Counted from the first letter of the stretch, positions 1-8,875 are shown. The stretch is DNA of 64,000 nucleotides from Beijerinckia sp. 28-YEA-48 (GCF_900104955.1 NZ_FNSI01000001.1:151001-215000), one strand, 5' to 3'. Program-made: numbers and translations. Notes: generated by a model not told the origin, from the sequence alone.

Positions 1-1623
1 CCAGAACCGAAATTCGGTGTCGCCGGGCTCACTACGTTCTAGCCATATTCGGCCCGCATGCGCCTGCGCAATATTGGCGCAGACCGCCAACCCCAGTCCC
101 AGGCCGTCGGCGCGGGACGTAAACAGCGGTTCGAACAGCCGCTCGGAGGCGGAAGGATCAATACCTGATCCGTTATCCTGAACAAGTACCTCGATGCGGG
201 CGGGGTTGCTGGTGGTGGTAGCGGCAATGCGGATGCGACCATCGGTCCTGCCGGTCGAGGAAATGGCGTCGATCGAATTGGCGACCAGATTCATGACGAT
301 CTGCTGGATTTGGATGCGATCGCACTGCAACTGCATCGGGCCAGAGAAGCGTGGCGGTTCGATGACGACACCTTGCTGGGCGACAAGCGGGCGCAGCAGG
401 GCCAGCGCATCGGCGATGATCTCGCGCATATCAGCCCGGCTCTTTTCCGGCTCGCCGCGCTTCAGGAATTCGCGCATGCGGCGCAGGATTTCGCCGGCCG
501 TGTCGATACTTTGCACGACACCGCGCAGATTGTCCTGCAAGCGGGAGAGGTCAATGGTGCTTTCCTGTTCGCTGCGCACGGCGGCGGTTCGCGCCAGGGC
601 GCGCGCTGCCGTGAGCGGTTGGCTGATCTCGTGCGCCAGGGTCGACGTCATGCCCGAGACGAGATGGAAACGGTCGGCACGGGCAGCGCCGCGTTCGGCT
701 TCCTTCAATCGTTCGGCCGCATCGGCGGCAGCGCGCGCGGCGGCGTCGCGCTCAGTGACGATGGAGCCGATCAGAAGCGCGGTCGCGGTCAGCACGATCA
801 TGCCGCTTTGATAGACGGTGAACAGGCGCTCGTCGGAGCTGCTGTTGGACATGATGGCGTCGGCGACAAAGGCGACTTGAACGCAGGCGAGCGTCATGCA
901 CGCGCCGTCGATGCCGTAGATCAGCGCTACGGTGATCACGGGCAGGAACAAGAGATAGAAATACGACGTGCCGACGGTCGGAAAGGTTTGCAGCACTAAG
1001 CCAATGAGCACTCCGGTGGCGATGGCGATGATCGGGGCGCTGAGGTTCGACAGGCGCGGCTTTTGTTCAAACAGGCCGGCCCTGATCTTGGGCCAGCGCA
1101 AGACCAGTGGCGTCACCACGCCGACGCCGATGAGTTCGCCGATTAGCAAGGGCGTGGTGACGAAGGGAATGTCGGCAAGATTGATATCATCGGACAGAAT
1201 GAAGGCGACGGTGACGACGATCGAGGTCAAGGCGGAGGCCAAAAGGCCGCAGCCGAGCAGAACGCTGATATCGCCGATGCGGGCGAGGGAGGGATCGAAA
1301 TCGAAATAGCGCTTCGCCGCAATGGTGGCCGCTGCATAGCAGAGCGTGGTGCCGACGGCGACGACGCCGATCATCGGCCAGCCGGGGGCGCGATCGATGA
1401 AAATCGATTCAGACAACATGATGCTGGCCAGCATGGCGATGCTGCCCGCCGTCACATTGCGGAACATGATGCCGAACAGGAGCCCAATGCCGGGGCTCCA
1501 GGCTGTGACATGCAAGCCTTTATGCTCGTGGATCTCACTGATCCATTCGAGCGCCACGAAGGCCAGGGTCAGAACGGCAATCTCTGACCACTTTGGCAGG
1601 CTCGGAAAACTTATCTTCGTCAT
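1..1623 (-). CDS. MASE1-type membrane sensor histidine kinase (C-terminus cut by window edge)
   Basis: The frame stays open from an ATG at 1623 to the window edge (541 codons read by eye). The first ~270 residues form a polytopic membrane region resembling a MASE1 sensor. A HisKA helix follows, with the motif TLAHEISQPLTAAR and probable phospho-acceptor His331. The HATPase domain shows the N box (NLVANSIDAI), G1 (VQDNGSGID) and G2 (GLGLGLAVC). Only the last few residues should be missing. The gene starts 19 bp after a Bug receptor on the same strand, so it may be the last visible gene of a sensor-receptor-oxidase operon. No response regulator is in view. The ligand is unknown; a small carboxylate is an inference from the neighbours. 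The Shine-Dalgarno before the ATG is weak. Confidence 0.85.
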   Translation of the reverse strand, partial: MTKISFPSLPKWSEIAVLTLAFVALEWISEIHEHKGLHVTAWSPGIGLLFGIMFRNVTAGSIAMLASIMLSESIFIDRAPGWPMIGVVAVGTTLCYAAATIAAKRYFDFDPSLARIGDISVLLGCGLLASALTSIVVTVAFILSDDINLADIPFVTTPLLIGELIGVGVVTPLVLRWPKIRAGLFEQKPRLSNLSAPIIAIATGVLIGLVLQTFPTVGTSYFYLLFLPVITVALIYGIDGACMTLACVQVAFVADAIMSNSSSDERLFTVYQSGMIVLTATALLIGSIVTERDAAARAAADAAERLKEAERGAARADRFHLVSGMTSTLAHEISQPLTAARALARTAAVRSEQESTIDLSRLQDNLRGVVQSIDTAGEILRRMREFLKRGEPEKSRADMREIIADALALLRPLVAQQGVVIEPPRFSGPMQLQCDRIQIQQIVMNLVANSIDAISSTGRTDGRIRIAATTTSNPARIEVLVQDNGSGIDPSASERLFEPLFTSRADGLGLGLAVCANIAQAHAGRIWLERSEPGDTEFRFW

Positions 1624-1642
1624 CGGTTCGGGGAAACCCGTG

Positions 1643-2629
1643 CTATTTGCCGTCTTCGGCCTTGGCGCCGGTGGCGCGCACCACTTCTTCCCACTTTTTC
1701 GTCTCGCTGGAAACATAGGCATTGATTTCGGCCAGGCTGCCGCCCAGCGGGCTCATGCCGGCGCGGTTGATCAATTGAGCGGTGTTGCCGCTTTTCAGCG
1801 CCGCATTGGCATCCGCGTTGATCTTGGCGACGATGGCATCGGGCGTCTTGGCTGGCACAAACAGGGCGATCCAGGTGGAATCTTCCACGTCGCCGATACC
1901 GGTTTCCGCCATGGTGGGCACATCGGGCAGTTCCGGCGTGCGCTTGGCGGCGGTGATGGCATAGCCCTTCAGCTTGCCGGCCTTCACCAGTTCAATGGCC
2001 GGCGTCATGGCGACGACGCCCAATTGCACATGGCCGGCCGTGACCGCGTTCATCGCCGGTCCGGCGCCGGTAAAGGGCACGTGGCGGATATCGACCTTGC
2101 CGATGAGGCGGAAAATGCGCTCGGCGGACAGATGCGGCGTCGTGCCCGGGCCAGGCCCTGCATAGGCGAGGGGCTGGGTCTTCGCCAGCGTCAGCACATC
2201 GGCCAGGGTGGCGGCGGGCAGATCTGGCGCGCCGACGACGATGTTGGGCGTGGTGGCGACCAGGGCCGCCACTTTGAAGTCCGAGGCGGCATAGCCAGGG
2301 TTGGGATAATAGCTCAAATTGACCGAGAAGGAGCTGGTCGAGGCCAGCACCGTATAGCCGTCGGCTTCGCCGCGGGCGACGGCGACGGTGGCGATATTGC
2401 CGCCGGCCCCGCCGCGGTTTTCGATCACCACCGCCTTGCCCCAATGCTCCTGCAGCGCCTGGCCGATGATGCGCGCGCCGACATCGGCCGGGCCGCCTGG
2501 CGCGAAGGAAACAACGAAGCGCACGGGACGATCCGGATAGGTGGCTTGCGCCATGGTGGCGCTCGTTCCGAACCCGAACAGGATGAGGCCACCGCAGAGT
2601 GCCGCCTGCATCGTCCTGTGAACCGCCAT
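1643..2629 (-). CDS. Bug/TctC family periplasmic solute-binding protein
   Basis: This 328-residue protein has a cleavable signal peptide (hydrophobic stretch ending near ATMAQA) and the Bug/TctC start YPDRPVRFVVSFAPGGPADV. It also shows the family motifs VVIENRGGAGGNIA, GYTVLA and PDVPTMAET. The family binds carboxylates or other small acids in the periplasm and usually feeds TctAB. No tctA or tctB is nearby, so it is an orphan receptor here. It lies between a D-lactate-dehydrogenase-like oxidase gene upstream and a histidine kinase gene 19 bp downstream. It could act in transport or as a ligand-sensing partner of that kinase; the second idea is inference. Confidence 0.9.
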   Translation of the reverse strand: MAVHRTMQAALCGGLILFGFGTSATMAQATYPDRPVRFVVSFAPGGPADVGARIIGQALQEHWGKAVVIENRGGAGGNIATVAVARGEADGYTVLASTSSFSVNLSYYPNPGYAASDFKVAALVATTPNIVVGAPDLPAATLADVLTLAKTQPLAYAGPGPGTTPHLSAERIFRLIGKVDIRHVPFTGAGPAMNAVTAGHVQLGVVAMTPAIELVKAGKLKGYAITAAKRTPELPDVPTMAETGIGDVEDSTWIALFVPAKTPDAIVAKINADANAALKSGNTAQLINRAGMSPLGGSLAEINAYVSSETKKWEEVVRATGAKAEDGK

Positions 2630-2725
2630 GTCGTTTCCTCCCTGATGTGTTGAAGCCAGTTGTCTTGAAGCAGGACGCGCGGCCGACCGACCCTCCGTCA
2701 GCCAGCCGCGCGTGACTTTAAGCGA

Positions 2726-4141
2726 TCAGACGCTGACCACTTTGCCGGGATTCATGATGTTGAGTGGATCGATGGAGCGTTTCAGCGTCCGCATCAATTC
2801 GAGCGTCGCGGGCGAATGCTCCTTGAGGAGATATTTCATCTTCGCCTGGCCAACGCCGTGCTCGCCGGTGCAGGTGCCTTCCATGGCGATGCCACGCAGC
2901 ACGAGGCGCTCAAGGAATTGCTCGGTGCGGGTGACCTCGTCCTTGTCGTCCATGTCGACCAGCAGGTTGACGTGGAAATTGCCGTCGCCGACATGGCCGA
3001 GGATCGGCGCCACGAGTTTCGACTCGGCGAGGTCGCGATAGGTTTCCTCGACACAATCGGCCAGGCGCGAGATTGGCACGCAGACGTCGCTGGCCAGCGT
3101 CTTGGCGCCGGGGCGCAGGGTGAAGCCGGCCCAATAGGCATCGTGGCGCGCTTGCCAGAGCTTGGTACGATCTTCGGGTTTGGTGGCCCAGGCGAAATCG
3201 CCGCCGCCGAATTCCTGGGCGATTTCACCGAAGCGTTCCGCTTGTTCCTTCACGCTCGCGTCGGTGCCGTGAAACTCCAGCAGCAGCAGCGGCTCTTCCG
3301 GCAGGCCGAGCTTGGAATGCAGGTTGACGGCGTGCACCATGAGTGCGTCCAGCAATTCGATACGCGCCACCGGCAGGCCGCTCTGGATGGTGGCAATGGT
3401 GGCGTCGCAGCAGGCGCGCACGGACGGGAAAGTGCAGACGCCAGCCGAAATCGCTTCGGGAATGCCGTAAAGACGCAGAGTGATCTCGGTGATGACACCA
3501 AGCGTGCCTTCGGCGCCGATGAAGAGGCGGGTCAGATCATAGCCGGCCGAGGATTTCTTGGCGCGGCTCGCCGTCTTGACGATCTCGCCGTCGGGCATGA
3601 CCACGGTGAGGGAGAGCACATTGTCCTTCATCGTGCCGTAGCGCACCGCATTGGTGCCAGACGCACGCGTCGACACCATGCCGCCGATAGAGGCATCGGC
3701 GCCGGGATCGATGGGGAAGAACAGGCCGGTGTCGCGCAGATATTCGTTCAGTTCCTTGCGGGTGATGCCCGGCTCGACGACGACGTTGAGGTCTTCCGCG
3801 TGAACGGCGACGACGCGCTTCATCTGCGACAGATCAATGCAGATGCCGCCGTAGGGCGCGTTGACATGGCCTTCCAGCGACGTGCCGGTGCCGAAGGGAA
3901 TGACGGGCACGCGATGGAGGGCGCAGAGCTTGACGATCTCGACCACTTCCTCGGTCGACTGCGCGAAGACCACCGCGTCAGGCGCCTGGTTTGGCGTCCA
4001 CGTGAGGGTATGGCCATGCTGCTGGCGCACGGTCTCATTGGCCGAATAGCGATTGCCGAATTTTTTCGACAGGGCGTCGCGCACGGCGTCGATGGAAGCC
4101 TGGGGCGGACGCGTGGTGGCGATGGTCTGGTGCGTGTTCAA
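2726..4141 (-). CDS. FAD-binding oxidase, D-lactate dehydrogenase (cytochrome)/GlcD-like
   Basis: The protein has an N-terminal PCMH-type FAD domain (IPFGTGTSLEGHVNAPYGG, then PGADASIGGMVSTRASGTNAVRYG) and a C-terminal FAD-oxidase domain ending EGTCTGEHGVGQAKMKYL and DPLNIMNPGKV. This fits D-2-hydroxyacid dehydrogenases such as D-lactate dehydrogenase (cytochrome) and GlcD. The start chosen is the TTG at 4141, with AGGAAG five bases upstream, giving 471 aa. A longer TTG start at 4201 has no Shine-Dalgarno. A GlcF-like iron-sulfur protein is encoded divergently at 5366, so the two may form a membrane 2-hydroxyacid oxidase; the substrate is not readable. An AraC regulator lies just upstream. 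Confidence 0.85.
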   Translation of the reverse strand: MNTHQTIATTRPPQASIDAVRDALSKKFGNRYSANETVRQQHGHTLTWTPNQAPDAVVFAQSTEEVVEIVKLCALHRVPVIPFGTGTSLEGHVNAPYGGICIDLSQMKRVVAVHAEDLNVVVEPGITRKELNEYLRDTGLFFPIDPGADASIGGMVSTRASGTNAVRYGTMKDNVLSLTVVMPDGEIVKTASRAKKSSAGYDLTRLFIGAEGTLGVITEITLRLYGIPEAISAGVCTFPSVRACCDATIATIQSGLPVARIELLDALMVHAVNLHSKLGLPEEPLLLLEFHGTDASVKEQAERFGEIAQEFGGGDFAWATKPEDRTKLWQARHDAYWAGFTLRPGAKTLASDVCVPISRLADCVEETYRDLAESKLVAPILGHVGDGNFHVNLLVDMDDKDEVTRTEQFLERLVLRGIAMEGTCTGEHGVGQAKMKYLLKEHSPATLELMRTLKRSIDPLNIMNPGKVVSV

Positions 4142-4237
4142 GAGCGCTTCCTGATGTCGGTGTCGAAGAGCGACCTTAGAGGGGTTGGCGCGGCGGAACA
4201 ATCCGCTTTGGCCAGGCGGCTGATTTGGCCAAATGGC

Positions 4238-5233
4238 TTAATTCGGGCGGTTGCGCCAGGCGCTGGCGCTCACGCCAAAGCGGCGTTTGAACAGCCGGCA
4301 GAAATGCGAAAGGTCGTTGAAGCCGGCGCGATAGGCGATCTGGGAAATGTTCTGGTTGCCCTGGCGCGGATCGCTCAGCGCCTCGCGGCAGGTTTCGAGG
4401 CGCCGTTCGACGATCCAGTCGCCAAAGCTCTGGCCGGTCTTTTCGAAACGCATATGCAGCGTGCGGAGCGAAATGCCGAAACCGCGCGCGACGAAGGCGG
4501 GGGAAAGCCGTGGGTCGAATAGGTTGCTGCGACAGAAGGCGAGGATGTTCTCCAATTGCACGTCCTGGTCGGGCCGGCCGGTCTCTTCGGCCCGGGTCGA
4601 AAGCGCCAGCAGGTTATAGAGATTTTCGACGAGCAGATTGGCTTCGATGCTGGGTAAGGTGTCGCTACCGACCAATTGGCGGATATGTTGCCTTGTCATA
4701 TCCAGATAGGGCGCGCGCGCATCGATCTTCAACGTGCGCGATCGCTTGAGCCAGGGAATACGCGGTTCCAGCACGCTGCTGGGCACAATGGCGATGAGCC
4801 GTTGGACCGGCGCTTCGAACCGCATCTCGAACGGCCGGCGGCTGTCCATGATGGCGATTTCGCCAGGGTCGAGAGTGAAGCGCGTCTCGTCCTGGGCGAT
4901 GAGGCTTTGCCCCTCCACTTGCAGGCTCACCAGATAGGTCGGCTCGTCCTCGCGCCGGATATGCTGGGGCCGGCGCAGGATGCGGTGCCGTTGCGAGTGG
5001 AATTGCGCCACCTTGAAGGCGCCATAGTTGCGCGCGGCGATCCTGGCTTGAAAGTGTGGCGGCGCTTCGCTTTCCGGCGAGACGTTGAGAATGGTCCGGC
5101 AGACGATTTCCCGCCAATAGGCGAGGCGGTCCACCGTTCGCATCGTCTCGCTTGCCCATGTCGTGCTGTTCACAGCCATCTCTCCGGAGCCGGAACAGCA
5201 GCTTACACCAAGTTTCAAAACGGAAATATCCAT
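4238..5233 (-). CDS. AraC family transcriptional regulator
   Basis: At 331 aa it has an N-terminal AraC-like ligand-binding region of the FeaR type (DRLAYWREIVCRT, then LVSLQVEGQSLIAQ) and a C-terminal double helix-turn-helix (GFGISLRTLHMRFEKTG, then IAYRAGFNDLSHFCRLFKRR). It sits between the FAD oxidase gene on the same strand and the divergent glcF-like gene. It is therefore a likely activator of the surrounding catabolic genes, responding to the pathway substrate. The start is uncertain: ATG at 5233 or at 5179, neither with a well-placed ribosome binding site. The 5234-5365 gap should hold both divergent promoters, but I could not pick convincing boxes. Confidence 0.88.
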   Translation of the reverse strand: MDISVLKLGVSCCSGSGEMAVNSTTWASETMRTVDRLAYWREIVCRTILNVSPESEAPPHFQARIAARNYGAFKVAQFHSQRHRILRRPQHIRREDEPTYLVSLQVEGQSLIAQDETRFTLDPGEIAIMDSRRPFEMRFEAPVQRLIAIVPSSVLEPRIPWLKRSRTLKIDARAPYLDMTRQHIRQLVGSDTLPSIEANLLVENLYNLLALSTRAEETGRPDQDVQLENILAFCRSNLFDPRLSPAFVARGFGISLRTLHMRFEKTGQSFGDWIVERRLETCREALSDPRQGNQNISQIAYRAGFNDLSHFCRLFKRRFGVSASAWRNRPN

Positions 5234-5365
5234 TCTGCAATTTCATCCGGGGCGTAAAATCCGGGTTGCGCTGGTGGTCAAATCGGCTGCGCGCTCGTCC
5301 AAGCCTGGCGGGCCCATTTTTGCGAGGCTGGCGCGTTAATCAAACGGCGTCGCCAGTGGCATAGA

Positions 5366-6724
5366 ATGCGGACAAATTTCACCCCTGAGCAATTGCAGAG
5401 GCCGGAGATCGCGGAGGCGAACGGTATTCTCGAAACCTGTGTCCACTATGGGTTTTGCACCAATGCCTGTCCCACCTATGTGCTGACCCGCGACGAGAAC
5501 GAGGCGCCTCGCGGCCGCATCGACCTGATCCGCGAAATGCTGGAACTGGGCGGCGCGCCGAAGCCCGAAACCGTCGGCCATCTCGACAATTGCCTGTCTT
5601 GCCTCTCCTGCATGACCACCTGCGCGGCGAAGGTCGACTATGTGCATCTGATCGACCGGGCCCGCGTCCATATCGAGGAGAACTATCGGCGTCCTGTCGG
5701 TGAGCGGCTTTTGCGTAGCGCGCTCGCCCGCATTTTGCCCTATCCGCGGCGTTTTCGATGGGCGCTGGCGCTGGGCCGCTGGGGCACGCATTTGCGCGGC
5801 ATGATGCCCGCCCTGTTGCGGCCGCTTCTCGACATGGTGCCCGTGGAGACGTCGACGGAGATTCTCGCGCCGCAGATTTTCAAGGCTGAAGGCGTGCGTC
5901 GCCACCGCGTCGCGCTGTTGGCCGGCTGCGCGCAGCAGGTGCTGAACAGCCATATCAATGCCGCCACCATTCGCCTGTTGCAGCGCCACGGCTGCGAGGT
6001 GGTGATTACGGCGGGCGCTGGCTGCTGTGGCTCTCTCACCTTGCATATGGGACGCGAGGGGGACGCCAAGGCATCGGCGCGCGCCAATGTTCTGGCCTGG
6101 CAGCGGGAGATCGCGCAGGGCGGTCTCGATGCGATCATCGTCAACGCCTCGGGCTGCGGCACGACGGTGAAGGACTACGCCCATCTGCTGGCGCGCGATC
6201 CCGACATGGCGGCGCCGGCGCGCGCGATCGCGGCCTTGGCCTGCGACGTCACCGAGTTTCTCGCCCGGTTGGGACTGCAAGCACCGGTCGAGCCCCGCGC
6301 CTACAAAGTCGCCTATCACGATCCCTGTTCCATGCAGCATGTGCAGAAGGTGATCCGGCCGCCGCGCGATCTATTGCAGGCGGCGGGCTACCGCGTGCAG
6401 GACATCGCCGAAAAGCATTTCTGCTGCGGCTCGGCTGGCACCTACAATCTGTTGCATCCGGCGATGGCCGAGCGGTTGGGCCAGCGCAAGGCCGGCCATA
6501 TCGCCAGCGCCGATCCCGACATTCTGGCGACGGGCAATATCGGCTGCATGACGCAGATCGGCCGCTATCTGCCGCTGCCCGTCGTCCACACGGTGGAACT
6601 GCTCGATTGGGCGACCGGCGGGCCAAAGCCAGCGGCTTTGCTGGGCCGCGTCCTGCGGGCGCCACCGCCAGCCTCCGTAACAACCAAGACGTCAGCATCT
6701 CCAGAGACGGACGGTTTCTGGTAG
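5366..6724 (+). CDS. GlcF-like iron-sulfur subunit (CCG domain protein)
   Basis: At 452 aa it resembles glycolate oxidase iron-sulfur subunit GlcF and related heterodisulfide-reductase-like proteins. The second ferredoxin motif is canonical (C76, C79, C82, C86). The first reads CVHYGFCTNACP, with Cys at 25, 31 and 35 but Tyr at 28 where GlcF usually has Cys. Two CCG domains follow (AGCAQQVLN to GAGCCGSL; YHDPCSMQH to HFCCGSAGTYN). Such proteins carry electrons from a FAD oxidase to the quinone pool. Possible partners are the flavoproteins at 2726-4141 and 6744-8267; the latter is 19 bp downstream and surely co-transcribed. Confidence 0.85.
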   Translation: MRTNFTPEQLQRPEIAEANGILETCVHYGFCTNACPTYVLTRDENEAPRGRIDLIREMLELGGAPKPETVGHLDNCLSCLSCMTTCAAKVDYVHLIDRARVHIEENYRRPVGERLLRSALARILPYPRRFRWALALGRWGTHLRGMMPALLRPLLDMVPVETSTEILAPQIFKAEGVRRHRVALLAGCAQQVLNSHINAATIRLLQRHGCEVVITAGAGCCGSLTLHMGREGDAKASARANVLAWQREIAQGGLDAIIVNASGCGTTVKDYAHLLARDPDMAAPARAIAALACDVTEFLARLGLQAPVEPRAYKVAYHDPCSMQHVQKVIRPPRDLLQAAGYRVQDIAEKHFCCGSAGTYNLLHPAMAERLGQRKAGHIASADPDILATGNIGCMTQIGRYLPLPVVHTVELLDWATGGPKPAALLGRVLRAPPPASVTTKTSASPETDGFW

Positions 6725-6743
6725 CGGGATAGAGGAGAAACCC

Positions 6744-8267
6744 ATGGATCCGGCATCATTTGAGGCTTTCCTTGGCGCTGTGGCGCACAGCGTCGGCGCT
6801 GATGCGATCAATGTCAGTCGCGAGACGATCACGCGCTATGGCGAGAACACCATGCCGGGTGGGGATCGCCCGCCAGCGGCGGTGCTGTCTCCGTCGACGA
6901 CCGCGCATGTGCAGGCGATTGTCCGGGCCGCCAACGCTCACCGCATTCCGCTCTACCCGATCAGCACCGGCAACAACATCGGCCTCGGCAGTCGCTCGGC
7001 GACATTGGCGGGCCAGGTGGTGATCGATCTCGGCGCGCGGATGAACCGCATTCTCGAAGTCAACGAGCGGCTTGGCTATGCGGTGGTGGAGCCTGGCGTC
7101 AGCTATCAGATGATGCACGACGAGCTGGTGCGGCTCGGCAATCGCTACATGGTCGACGTGACGTCGGGGCCGCCGCAAGGCGGCATCATCGGCAATGCGC
7201 TCGATAAGGGCGCTGGCTATGGGCCTTATTTCGATCACTTCGGCACGGCCTGCGGCATGGAAGTGGTGCTCGGCAATGGCGAAATACTGCGCACCGGTGA
7301 CGGGGCTTTGGCGAGCGACACGCTGACCAATTGGCATACGTCGAAATATTCCTATGGGCCTGTGATCGATGGCCTGTTCGCCCAATCGAACTATGGCATC
7401 GTCACCCGCATGGGCATGTGGCTGATGCCGCGCCCGCCGGCGGTGCGCAGTTTCCATTTCGCCTTTCCCGATGATGGCGATCTCGAAGAGATCGTCGAAC
7501 TCTGCCGCCCGCTGAAAATGTCGAATTTCGTGCCGACGTTGTTTCGGGTCGCCAATGATGTTTATCTCTGCGGCTCGGAGGGCGAGAGCGCCGAATATCG
7601 CTCAAGCAATGGCCGCAAGGCGGTCAGCGATGAAGGCCGTCGCGCCTTGCGCGCCCGCCATGGCCTCGGCGCATGGACGGTGTCCGGCGCTTTCTATGGA
7701 CCCAGCGCCGAGGCGGTGGAACCGATGATCCGCCGCGTGCGCGATGTCTTCGAGCGCTCCGGCAAAGCCAAATACATCCCACATGACGAGGCGCAGGCGA
7801 TCGGGCCGCTGCAAGTGGCGATCAACGCTTTCTCCGGCGTGCCAAGCCATGGCGAACTCGGCCTGTTGAAATGGCGGCCGGGCGGCGGCAACACCTGGTT
7901 CCTGCCGGGCACGCCCATGGACGGCAAGGTGGCCAATGAATTCCAGGCCCTGTGCCGCAAGATCTATGGGGATCATGGCCTCGACTACATGGTGATGAAC
8001 GTGTGCAGCGCGCGCTTCGCCCGTGGCCTGCATGTCATCGTCTTCAATCGCGAGGATGAGGACGAGTGCAGGCGCGCCGACGCCTGCTACAAGAAGATGT
8101 CGGAAGCGGTGGCGAGCCGTGGCGTCTTCGTCGGCCGCGCGCCGATCGATTATCACGCTTTCCACATGCAGCAGACGGCGGCGAGCTTCCAGGGTGCCTG
8201 CAACGGCATCAAACAGGCGCTCGACCCCAATGGCGTGATCGCGCCGGGGCGCTATGGCATCGGGTAG
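6744..8267 (+). CDS. VAO/4-cresol dehydrogenase-like FAD oxidoreductase
   Basis: At 507 aa it resembles the vanillyl-alcohol oxidase / p-cresol methylhydroxylase flavoprotein family. The PP-loop FAD region reads YPISTGNNIGLGSR and VVIDLGARMNRI. The middle segment (GPPQGGIIGNALDKGAGYGP) and the C-terminal ALDPNGVIAPGRYG also fit. These enzymes oxidise para-substituted phenols at the benzylic position with covalent FAD. ATG 6744 follows AGAGGAGAA. It is co-transcribed with the GlcF-like gene, which suggests electrons leave through an iron-sulfur protein rather than the cytochrome subunit of PCMH. No cytochrome gene is adjacent. A phenolic substrate is inferred from the family only. Confidence 0.85.
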   Translation: MDPASFEAFLGAVAHSVGADAINVSRETITRYGENTMPGGDRPPAAVLSPSTTAHVQAIVRAANAHRIPLYPISTGNNIGLGSRSATLAGQVVIDLGARMNRILEVNERLGYAVVEPGVSYQMMHDELVRLGNRYMVDVTSGPPQGGIIGNALDKGAGYGPYFDHFGTACGMEVVLGNGEILRTGDGALASDTLTNWHTSKYSYGPVIDGLFAQSNYGIVTRMGMWLMPRPPAVRSFHFAFPDDGDLEEIVELCRPLKMSNFVPTLFRVANDVYLCGSEGESAEYRSSNGRKAVSDEGRRALRARHGLGAWTVSGAFYGPSAEAVEPMIRRVRDVFERSGKAKYIPHDEAQAIGPLQVAINAFSGVPSHGELGLLKWRPGGGNTWFLPGTPMDGKVANEFQALCRKIYGDHGLDYMVMNVCSARFARGLHVIVFNREDEDECRRADACYKKMSEAVASRGVFVGRAPIDYHAFHMQQTAASFQGACNGIKQALDPNGVIAPGRYGIG

Positions 8268-8280
8268 AAGCGTTGCGAGG

Positions 8281-8296
8281 CCTCGGTGTCATCAAG
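8281..8296 (+). repeat. fragment of the GIY-YIG-associated palindromic repeat
   Basis: The bases CCTCGGTGTCATC at 8281-8293 match the outer end of the repeats at 8317, 8721 (inverted) and 8817. The rest of the unit is absent. It lies 13 bp after the VAO-like stop codon and may be a scar of an earlier copy. Confidence 0.45.
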
Positions 8297-8316
8297 TCAG
8301 TTGAATATGCCACAGC

Positions 8317-8376
8317 CTTGGTGTCATCCCGGACGACTGCGCAGCAGGCGATCCGGGACCCAGGGGCGTGTGGTAG
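8317..8376 (+). repeat. palindromic REP-like repeat, copy 1
   Basis: The outer stem CCCGGA pairs with TCCGGG, with a small variable hairpin in the centre. The unit continues with CCAGGGGCG and ends GTGGTAG, 35 bp before the GIY-YIG start codon. Confidence 0.75.
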
Positions 8377-8411
8377 AGTGAGGGCCGACGAGGCCATCAA
8401 GAATCCACCCC

Positions 8412-8705
8412 ATGCAGCATTCTTATTGGGTTTATATTTTGGCGAGCGGTCGCAACGGTACGCTTTACACGGGCGTCAGCAACGATCTAGCCTGGCGCGT
8501 TTATGAGCATAAAACGAAAGCCATCCCTGGCTTCACGGCTCGCCATGATGTTTCGAAGCTCGTTTGCTACGAAGAGCATAGCGAAATCGATGATGCGATC
8601 GCACGCGAGAAGAAGCTCAAACGTTGGCGGCGGGACTGGAAACTGCAACTGATCGAAGCGGTCAATCCGCAGTGGAATGATTTGTATGAGACATTGAATC
8701 CCTAA
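8412..8705 (+). CDS. small GIY-YIG nuclease domain protein (UPF0213-like)
   Basis: At 97 aa it consists of a single GIY-YIG domain. The two motif strands are WVYILAS (Tyr8) and LYTGVS (Tyr19). The expected catalytic residues are Arg29 in LAWRVYEHK and Glu66 in AREKKLKRW. No DNA-binding domain is attached, as in the UPF0213/YhbQ group of small nucleases. No Shine-Dalgarno is visible before the ATG. The gene is framed by inverted copies of a palindromic repeat, which suggests it acts on or moves with that repeat. Its biochemical substrate is unknown. Confidence 0.85.
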   Translation: MQHSYWVYILASGRNGTLYTGVSNDLAWRVYEHKTKAIPGFTARHDVSKLVCYEEHSEIDDAIAREKKLKRWRRDWKLQLIEAVNPQWNDLYETLNP

Positions 8706-8720
8706 AGCTGTCGATGGGTC

Positions 8721-8778
8721 CTACCACGCGCCCCTGGTTCCCGGATCGCGCTTTCAGCGCGTCCGGGATGACACCAAG
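8721..8778 (-). repeat. palindromic REP-like repeat, copy 2 (inverted)
   Basis: Its reverse complement matches copy 1 end to end. The central hairpin differs (CGCGCT, GAAA loop, AGCGCG), but the outer stem CCCGGA/TCCGGG is kept. It begins 15 bp after the GIY-YIG stop codon. Confidence 0.75.
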
Positions 8779-8816
8779 GTTTTGGGAAAACGATGGACGT
8801 TGAAGAATAGTCCAGC

Positions 8817-8875
8817 ACCTCGGTGTCATCCCCGACAGCCGCGTAGCGGCTGAGCGGGGATCCAGGGGCCAGCGG
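8817..8875 (+). repeat. palindromic REP-like repeat, copy 3
   Basis: It has the same orientation as copy 1 and the same GGTGTCATC start and GATCCAGGGGC end. The stems differ: the outer stem is TCCCCG/CGGGGA and the inner hairpin is AGCCGC-GTA-GCGGCT. It ends just where the broken GntR gene begins. Confidence 0.7.

Larger units (their letters stand above)
8317..8778. mobile_element. GIY-YIG gene framed by inverted palindromic repeats
   Basis: A ~60 bp repeat at 8317-8376 and its inverted copy at 8721-8778 frame one small gene. The outer ends read CCTTGGTGTCATCCCGGAC and, in reverse, GTCCGGGATGACACCAAGG. The inner ends (GTGGTAG and CTACCAC) also match. The arrangement is that of terminal inverted repeats around a nuclease gene, about 460 bp in all. 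No target-site duplication was evident by eye. Known relatives of the idea are RAYT transposases flanked by REP palindromes. Mobility is inference. Confidence 0.5.

Noticed and set aside
194..1309. Three overlapping plus-strand open frames near the left edge
   Set aside because: The minus strand holds an uninterrupted histidine kinase frame there with H, N, G1 and G2 boxes; the plus frames are its shadows.
2816..4522. 568-codon plus-strand open frame
   Set aside because: It is antisense to the FAD oxidase and AraC genes, which have clear domain motifs. High GC keeps the opposite frames free of stops, and its translation is compositionally odd.
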